DNA from: an uncultured Bacteroides sp.
GTDB lineage: Bacteria > Bacteroidota > Bacteroidia > Bacteroidales > Bacteroidaceae
Direction of reading: 5' to 3'
DNA length: 10,386 nt
NCBI RefSeq assembly: GCF_949298305.1
Contig: NZ_CASFWU010000129.1
Location: forward strand, 1 to 10,386
Part shown: piece after piece, positions 4,999 to 10,386 of the stretch
Numbering within the stretch: the first letter of the stretch is position 1
How the letters are laid out: each line of letters starts with the position of its first letter
Program-made: the position numbers and the translations under genes
The notes under the pieces: generated by a model
Databases searched by the model: none
Told to the model about the DNA's origin: nothing
The model's input: only the letters and a program-made list of their open reading frames with translations

Positions 4999-5103
4999 AT
5001 GGCTGTCAAGAAATCGACTTGGGATCTGATTATCAAGATCATCTGTGCTGTGGCAGGTGTGCTGGCCGGCGCACTGGGCGTTCAAGCCGCTAACCTGCTG
5101 TAA
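4999..5103 (+). CDS. Smalltalk family mini-protein
   Basis: A 34-residue protein with the hallmarks of the Bacteroidales 'smalltalk' family: the start MAVKKSTWDLIIKIICAVAG and a hydrophobic segment (about 9-32) ending in AANLL. It should be a single-pass inner-membrane peptide with the basic N-terminus in the cytoplasm. Function is not established. Its frequent place just after a lysozyme-like amidase, as here, would suit a holin-like or regulatory membrane peptide, which is inference only. The start is set by a near-ideal Shine-Dalgarno 8 bp upstream. Unlike the neighbouring amidase it is intact. Downstream is a long imperfect hairpin element that could end transcription. Confidence 0.85.
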   Translation: MAVKKSTWDLIIKIICAVAGVLAGALGVQAANLL

Positions 5104-5109
5104 GCAAAA

Positions 5110-5249
5110 GCAAGAGGGTGTATCAGAATAAGTTTTTTACCACAGATTACTCGGATTATTACAGATCACTGAATCTGACAATCTGAAGATCAAGAAAAAA
5201 TCTGTGCCAATCTGTGAAATCTGTAGTAAATGATGACACACCCTCTTTG
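5110..5249. repeat. MITE-like or long imperfect hairpin element between smalltalk and the RHS genes
   Basis: The ends are inverted: GCAAGAGGGTGTATCA at the left and, at the right, the complement-matching TGATGACACACCCTCTTTGC with a few extra bases. Further in, TTTTTTACCACAGATT pairs with AATCTGTAGTAAA. The interior iterates AATCTG and is AT-rich and non-coding. The size (about 140 bp) and terminal repeats fit a small non-autonomous element or a dispersed hairpin; as RNA it could act as a terminator after smalltalk. Confidence 0.65.
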
Positions 5250-5284
5250 CATAAATTATAAATCCTAACAAAATATATAGATAT

Positions 5285-8170
5285 ATGAAAAGACTTATTT
5301 TAATTCTATCCGTCTGCCTGCTTTCGCTGGTACTTAAGGCACAAAACGAGTATGGCAAAGTCAGTCCGCAGACAGCCGATTTTATCAAATATGGCAATAT
5401 TCCGGTTTCCCTATATACCGGACAAGTTAATGTTTCCGTCCCCCTCTACCACATCGAAGACCCCGACTTCGATATCCCGCTGGTGCTGAACTACGTATCT
5501 GATGGTTTCCAACCTGCCAAACGTGCCGGATTTGTAGGCCTGAACTGGTCGATAGGCGGGATGGGGGCGGTGACGCGCGAAATATACGGGGTGCCAGACG
5601 ACTTCAAGGAATATACGACTACCCCGGATCCAGCCAAAGGATTCTGGCAGGCAGTGCAACAGAAACCCTATCTTCAGGAACATTTGTACCTCTTCTGGCC
5701 GGGAGTCCTTAAAAATTATGGCGTTTATTGTGCCCTTCCATACGTAGACAATTGTTTTTACGACTGTGAACCCGACCTGTTCATGTTCGCCATGCCCGGG
5801 CACAACGGCACTTTCATGATAGACAACCAGGGCGTGGTACGTGCCAGTGACAAGGGATACAAGGTAGACCTTTCCGGCCTCACTGCCCAAACCGAATATC
5901 TGGGGTATCCGGCGGATTCGGAAATCAGAATCACAGCTCCCGACGGCTACGTCTATACATTCGGTGGTGAGTTGACAAGTCTGGAATATAACATGAACTT
6001 CTCTCCCGCCAAAGAATTCACTGCCGCGGAAAAGAAAAGCTGCATCAATGCCTGGCACCTGACAAAGATAACGGCACCCAACGGACGGACACTTGTTGTG
6101 AACTATACTTCTGATAACATCCATAACATGTGGTCGCCTATCTGGGCCGCTTCGCGCACCAAACTGCTGGTCGCTCCCAATCCGATGGATCCATATACCT
6201 ACAAAGCCACTAAAATGGTATTCCCCGAATCCATCGAGATAGCCGACACCGGCCTGCGCGTCGAATTCCGGAAAAGCGTGGAGACGTGCCGGACTTTCTA
6301 TCAGGAATTCCAGAAATACAACAATCTGTCGTACCAGCTGGATGCCATTGACGTGAAACAAGGAAATAAAACGGTGTATACTTACAGCCTGTCCTACTCG
6401 AACCGGAACCATCTGAGATTCCTGCAACAAGTCACGATGCCGGATGAAGGGAAATATTCATTCGAATACCGGCATCCCGCAACGTATGCCGAGCCGTCGA
6501 CCGACAACGTGGATGACTTCGGGTATCTGAAAGGTCTTCTCCCCATCAATCCGGTCAGCCTGATGACAAAGATGACTTATCCTACAGGCGGGTACACTTT
6601 GTTCGAATACGAGCCGCATAGCTACAGCAAGAGAGTGGACACCGAAGTGACCGATTTGTCATTCCACTCCCGCCTTGTGGATATAGCCGGAAAGACCAAC
6701 GGCTTCAGAATAAAATCTCTGGAAAACCATTACCGGATTGAAGGCACCAACTTCTACTCCAAAGAGACCAAGACTTATACCTATACCGAACCGCTCAGTG
6801 TGAAAGACAGCGGCATCTTACTGAAATACAGGCCTTACTTCCGACGGACGAACGGCGACACCATCTATATATGGAACAACGTATGGCTTCAAAACTACAA
6901 CATCGAAGAGCCACGTATCGGATATTCGTATGTGAAAGAAACATTGGGGGACAAGTCATACATTCAGTATCACTTCTCCGATTACCACACTTGTCCGGAC
7001 CAGGGAGATGTCAACTACAGTTGGACGGCAAGCACAGGGTTTCCCACTCCCCTGGAGCTGGTTTCTGGAAACGCCACTATGGCAACCAGCAAATGCTTGC
7101 GGCGCGGACATTTATTGTGGAAACGCGTATACAACAGCCAATCGGTAGAGCAACAACGTACGGAATACACCTATCGCAACCTCTTCCCCACGCTGCAACC
7201 TGCCCCTTCTCCCGGGCAACAACTGGCAGAACCGGATTATTCCGTCTCTCTGCGTCCGGTTTCGGGAGGAGCCATGGCCATGCGCATCCGCATGCAGAAG
7301 TATCCCGTGAGCATAGAGAAAACTACAAGCTACTTCAAGAATGCCGCCCCTATAGTTTTCACAAAAGAGTATACATACAACAATTACGACCGGCTAAAGC
7401 AACAGACAGAAAGTACCTCTACACAAGATACGCTGAAAACCACCTTCAGCTATCCTACCGATTCGATTTTACCCAGTACCCGGAACAACGTATACCAGAT
7501 ACAGGGAAACAGCAACATAAAGAATACCTCGGTAGCAGACACGCAGGAAGCAACTCCCATTTATCCTGTCGATAATGTACACAAGAAACTGGTAGACCGC
7601 AACATCGTGGGCCGCGTAATCGCAGAAGAACGTTTTCTGGGGAATAAATTGTTGGAAGGAAAGTGGACCCAGCCCAAGCTATTGTCCAATGGAGGCGTAG
7701 TGGATGCCGCCGTCTATACCCGCAAAGGCAGCTATCCATACGAGAAACAAGAAGCCTGCGAGGTGCATGATGCGTACGGAAATCCCATTTATGTGACAAG
7801 CCGCAATCGCCCGAAGAAAGTTCTGGTGTGGGGGTATCACGGGCGTTACCTCGTCGCAGAAATCGAAGGAGTGACGTACAATGAAGTCAAAACGGCACTG
7901 GGCAGGAGTCCTGAAAGTATGTCGGACCAGGACGTGCCGGATATGACAGCCCTGGACGGACTGCGTACTTCGTTGCCGCATGCCCTGGTCACCACCTACA
8001 CCTACGAGCCGTTGGTAGGCATGACTTCGCATACCGCTCCCCACGGAGAAAAAACCACCTACGAGTATAACGACAAAGGGCAGCTCAGTACGGTGAAGAA
8101 CCATGAAGGAAAGGTGGTAGAGAGTTACATCAAACATTATCAAAACACTGAAATACCCAACGAATTATGA
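5285..8170 (+). CDS. Secreted RHS/YD-repeat protein with SpvB-like N-terminal region
   Basis: A 961-residue protein with a clear Sec signal peptide (MKRLILILSVCLLSLVLKA, likely cut before Gln20) and no lipobox cysteine at the cut. Residues about 30-90 have the pattern SLYTGQVNVSVPLY ... IPLVLNYVSDG ... GFVGLNWSIGG ... VTRE, resembling the N-terminal region of SpvB and Rhs-shell proteins (L-x-Y-x-S ... G-x-G-W ... I-x-R). The middle is rich in Tyr and beta-strand repeats (RITAPDGYVYTFGG, WHLTKITAPNGRTLVVNY). The end carries YD repeats (TTYTYEPLVGM, TTYEYNDKGQL, about 905-955). Such proteins form hollow beta-sheet shells in relatives; cargo here is unknown. The ATG follows an A/T-rich leader (AACAAAATATATAGATAT) without Shine-Dalgarno, as usual in Bacteroides. 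The next gene overlaps by ATGA, so the two are likely translated together. Sec export and the lack of PAAR/VgrG genes argue against a type VI effector. Partner or toxin role is inference. Confidence 0.85.
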   Translation: MKRLILILSVCLLSLVLKAQNEYGKVSPQTADFIKYGNIPVSLYTGQVNVSVPLYHIEDPDFDIPLVLNYVSDGFQPAKRAGFVGLNWSIGGMGAVTREIYGVPDDFKEYTTTPDPAKGFWQAVQQKPYLQEHLYLFWPGVLKNYGVYCALPYVDNCFYDCEPDLFMFAMPGHNGTFMIDNQGVVRASDKGYKVDLSGLTAQTEYLGYPADSEIRITAPDGYVYTFGGELTSLEYNMNFSPAKEFTAAEKKSCINAWHLTKITAPNGRTLVVNYTSDNIHNMWSPIWAASRTKLLVAPNPMDPYTYKATKMVFPESIEIADTGLRVEFRKSVETCRTFYQEFQKYNNLSYQLDAIDVKQGNKTVYTYSLSYSNRNHLRFLQQVTMPDEGKYSFEYRHPATYAEPSTDNVDDFGYLKGLLPINPVSLMTKMTYPTGGYTLFEYEPHSYSKRVDTEVTDLSFHSRLVDIAGKTNGFRIKSLENHYRIEGTNFYSKETKTYTYTEPLSVKDSGILLKYRPYFRRTNGDTIYIWNNVWLQNYNIEEPRIGYSYVKETLGDKSYIQYHFSDYHTCPDQGDVNYSWTASTGFPTPLELVSGNATMATSKCLRRGHLLWKRVYNSQSVEQQRTEYTYRNLFPTLQPAPSPGQQLAEPDYSVSLRPVSGGAMAMRIRMQKYPVSIEKTTSYFKNAAPIVFTKEYTYNNYDRLKQQTESTSTQDTLKTTFSYPTDSILPSTRNNVYQIQGNSNIKNTSVADTQEATPIYPVDNVHKKLVDRNIVGRVIAEERFLGNKLLEGKWTQPKLLSNGGVVDAAVYTRKGSYPYEKQEACEVHDAYGNPIYVTSRNRPKKVLVWGYHGRYLVAEIEGVTYNEVKTALGRSPESMSDQDVPDMTALDGLRTSLPHALVTTYTYEPLVGMTSHTAPHGEKTTYEYNDKGQLSTVKNHEGKVVESYIKHYQNTEIPNEL

Positions 8171-10386
8171 AAAGATATCTGACATTTTTATGCTTGTGCA
8201 TCATATCTGTGTGCACACAGGCACAGGAAACCGCGTTGAATTATCTGCAAACGCGTACAATGCTCACCGAGCAGGGTGACACGTACATCGAACAGGTCCG
8301 GTATTATGACGGCTTGGGACGCCCTTTCCAGAAAATGACAAGAAACTATCCTTTTGCGGAAACAGACAGCTGCCTGCTGACCGTCCAAGGATATGACCAG
8401 ACGGGAAGACCTGATATACAGTATCTGCCCATGCCGAGAAAAGAAAAGTATCTTGATGTACCTAATTTCAGTCTTTCATCCCAATTCTATTACAAAGACT
8501 CCCGTCCTTACATCTCCACAGAATATGAAAAGTCACCACTGAACCGAATCATAAAAATGACCAAGCCGGGTGAAGACTGGAACGGGCATTCAAAGACCAT
8601 CGTATACGGAACGAATGCTGATGCCGGAAACTGGTGTTGCGCATACTACTACATAGATGCTGCTGGAAAACTGGTACGAAACGGGAACTACCAGGCCGGA
8701 CTACTGGAGGCGACAGAAGAAACCGATGAAGACGGTCACGTCAGTTACACCTTTACCAACATGCAGGGAAAAACCATCCTTACCCGAGAGATGGATGGAA
8801 CTGTCTCGCACGACACGTATTACGTGTATGACGACTACGGAAACCTGTTTTACGTGCTGCCACCCATGATAAACGACGACATCACCTCTCAGAATCTGGA
8901 CAAATATGCTTACCGGTACAGATATGACCACCGGAACCGCCTAGTCGAAAAAAAATTGCCGGGAACGGACCCCGTGACATATGCTTATGACGCAGCCGAC
9001 CACCTGACCCTGATGCAGGACGGAAACATGAAGAAAAAAGGAAAATACAGGCTGTACCTCTACGACAAACATAACCGGTTAGCAGTGCAGGCTATAGCAG
9101 ACCAATCACTAATAACAGGCATAAAGGATCTGGACAAAAGAGTGATAAGCTGCTTTTATAGCAATCTGCCAATTGACTTGGAGAATATTATGATGAAAAC
9201 TGCTATACAGTTTGAATTATGCCAAGAACTCGTAGGGACAGGATACCATGTCAACTTAAATGGAACATTAACTCCCATCGAGCATAACATGCTATACGAA
9301 ATCATCAATTATTACGACAACTATGACTTCAAACATAAGGTGGACGGATTCAAGAATATTCCCGATCTGGAATACCCAACGTTATCGGGCACACTTACGG
9401 GCCGCATCGTCAGCCGGACGTCCGAACCGGACCGCCACCGATACGAGCTCTATGCCTACAACCGGAAAAGAAAACTGGTTTCTACCCTGCTGCATGACTC
9501 ACTGAGCTATAACCGGAAAACGGATTACACGTATTCATTTACCGGAAAACCGCTAACTCAAACGTCTGTCTATTTCACCGGAACGTTCGGTACTCCCGCC
9601 GAAAAGGTGCTCCTCACCGAAACGTATACCTATTTATACAACAAGAAAAACCTTTTGGCATCCGTGAAGCACCGGATGAACAACGGACCGGAAGTACAGC
9701 TTTTGACATATACTTATGACGTTACAGAGCGCATCATCGCCAATACATTCCACAATATCAGCAATCCAGACTTCCGGATAGAGTACAAGTATAATATACA
9801 AAATTGGCTGACAGCCATCAGCGGCACCAAGTTCTCGCAGAACCTGTATTACAACACCGGCAACGGCACACCCTGCTACAACGGCAACATCAGCAGCATG
9901 ACCTGGAAAGCCGGAAATGAGACGACACTCCGCGGCTATAAGTTCACTTACGACGGGCTGGACCGCATGCTGGATGCGGTCTATGGCGAAAGTACTTCGA
10001 TAAGCAGTAACGCAAACCGCTTCACCGAGAAAGTGACCGGCTACGACAAGAACGGGAACATACTTGCCCTGCAACGTTATGGGCAGACGGGGACTTCGAC
10101 CTATGGCTTGATAGATAATCTAACTTTTACTCTAAATGGCAACCAACTAAACCGGGTGGATGACGCGGTAACGGCATCCGCCTACAACAACGGTTTCGAG
10201 TTCAAGGACGCCGTGAAGCAGGCTGATGAGTACGCTTACGACGCCAACGGTAATTTAACTAAAGATTTAAACAAAGGAATTAGCAATATATCGTATAATT
10301 GTTTAAATTTGCCAAGTGTAGTAACCTTTAGTGACGGTAGTACGATAACCTATACGTATGCCGCCGACGGAACCAAGCTCCGCACG
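8167..10386 (+). CDS. DUF6443 / RHS repeat protein, 3' partial
   Basis: I read 740 codons with no stop from the ATG at 8167 to the right edge, so the end is missing. It opens with a Sec signal peptide (MKRYLTFLCLCIISVCTQA, cut before Gln20; same length and cut type as the upstream protein). DUF6443 follows, marked by YIEQVRYYDGLGRPFQKM (40-57) and YDQTGRPDIQYLP. Then come YD repeats (YYVYDDYGNLFYVLPP, YRYDHRNRLVEKKLPG, YAYDAADHLTLM), a divergent AT-rich part at about residues 312-368, further repeats (INYYDNYDF, FTYDGLDRMLDAVYG, YDKNGNILALQRYG), and the start of the RHS-associated core (YAYDANGNLTKDLNKG and TYTYAADGTKLRT, from about residue 688). In this family the core is followed by a variable C-terminal tip, often a toxin, with an immunity gene next; both would lie beyond the window. 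The start overlaps the upstream stop by 4 bp. An eight-A run lies at 8948-8955. Family is firm; toxin role is inference. Confidence 0.85.
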   Translation, partial: MKRYLTFLCLCIISVCTQAQETALNYLQTRTMLTEQGDTYIEQVRYYDGLGRPFQKMTRNYPFAETDSCLLTVQGYDQTGRPDIQYLPMPRKEKYLDVPNFSLSSQFYYKDSRPYISTEYEKSPLNRIIKMTKPGEDWNGHSKTIVYGTNADAGNWCCAYYYIDAAGKLVRNGNYQAGLLEATEETDEDGHVSYTFTNMQGKTILTREMDGTVSHDTYYVYDDYGNLFYVLPPMINDDITSQNLDKYAYRYRYDHRNRLVEKKLPGTDPVTYAYDAADHLTLMQDGNMKKKGKYRLYLYDKHNRLAVQAIADQSLITGIKDLDKRVISCFYSNLPIDLENIMMKTAIQFELCQELVGTGYHVNLNGTLTPIEHNMLYEIINYYDNYDFKHKVDGFKNIPDLEYPTLSGTLTGRIVSRTSEPDRHRYELYAYNRKRKLVSTLLHDSLSYNRKTDYTYSFTGKPLTQTSVYFTGTFGTPAEKVLLTETYTYLYNKKNLLASVKHRMNNGPEVQLLTYTYDVTERIIANTFHNISNPDFRIEYKYNIQNWLTAISGTKFSQNLYYNTGNGTPCYNGNISSMTWKAGNETTLRGYKFTYDGLDRMLDAVYGESTSISSNANRFTEKVTGYDKNGNILALQRYGQTGTSTYGLIDNLTFTLNGNQLNRVDDAVTASAYNNGFEFKDAVKQADEYAYDANGNLTKDLNKGISNISYNCLNLPSVVTFSDGSTITYTYAADGTKLRT

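Noticed and set aside
5411..6430. 339-codon minus-strand frame opposite the first RHS gene
   Set aside because: It lies wholly antisense to a frame with signal peptide and family motifs; no family resemblance of its own.
5285..10386. Type VI secretion RHS effector
   Set aside because: Both proteins have Sec signal peptides and no PAAR, VgrG or Hcp gene is present in the window.
1..10386. tRNA, rRNA, integrase or transposase genes
   Set aside because: I looked on both strands and saw no convincing tRNA fold, rRNA segment, or recombinase/transposase motif.

Overview
The window looks like a chromosomal accessory region from a gut Bacteroidales genome (Bacteroides or Phocaeicola type). Three things point there: a gene set I know almost only from that order (VirE-N/DUF3987 primase-helicase, DUF4248 protein, HU-related protein, T7-lysozyme-like amidase, 'smalltalk' mini-protein, DUF6443/RHS proteins); starts that mostly lack a Shine-Dalgarno sequence; and repeat-rich intergenic DNA. 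Species cannot be told. Composition is mosaic: the primase-helicase gene is very GC-rich, the RHS genes are near 50% GC, and the intergenic elements are AT-rich.

Layout. Positions 1-2157 (+) hold a 5'-truncated VirE-N plus DUF3987 gene. A 48-bp palindromic element sits in its interdomain linker, and an inverted copy (47/48 identical) overlaps its stop codon. Next come an intergenic repeat, a DUF4248 gene (2385-2639, +), a strong hairpin terminator, a 28-bp perfect palindrome, a minus-strand TM plus coiled-coil gene (2962-3267), a roughly 420-bp divergent leader, an HU-related gene with a real Shine-Dalgarno (3690-4208, +), an inverted copy of the first intergenic repeat, a decayed amidase gene (4415-4793, internal deletion with frameshift), short tandem repeats, and a 34-residue smalltalk gene with an ideal Shine-Dalgarno (4999-5103, +).

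A hairpin/MITE-like element (5110-5249) separates this module from two Sec-exported RHS/YD-repeat genes (5285-8170, and 8167 to beyond the right edge). They overlap by 4 bp (ATGA), so they are probably translationally coupled. The first has an SpvB-like N-terminal region; the second begins with DUF6443 and runs into the RHS core. The variable C-terminal tip, and any immunity gene, would lie beyond 10386.

Working together: the left module resembles a domesticated mobile or phage-derived cassette (primase-helicase, nucleoid protein, endolysin-like amidase, small membrane protein). Related cassettes are known beside surface-antigen loci in Bacteroides. The right half is a candidate polymorphic secreted RHS system. 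The main points for a second look are the inverted repeats bracketing the helicase domain, the strong Shine-Dalgarno sites in a lineage that rarely uses them, the TcB/TcC-like RHS pair, and the composition break just before the RHS core.
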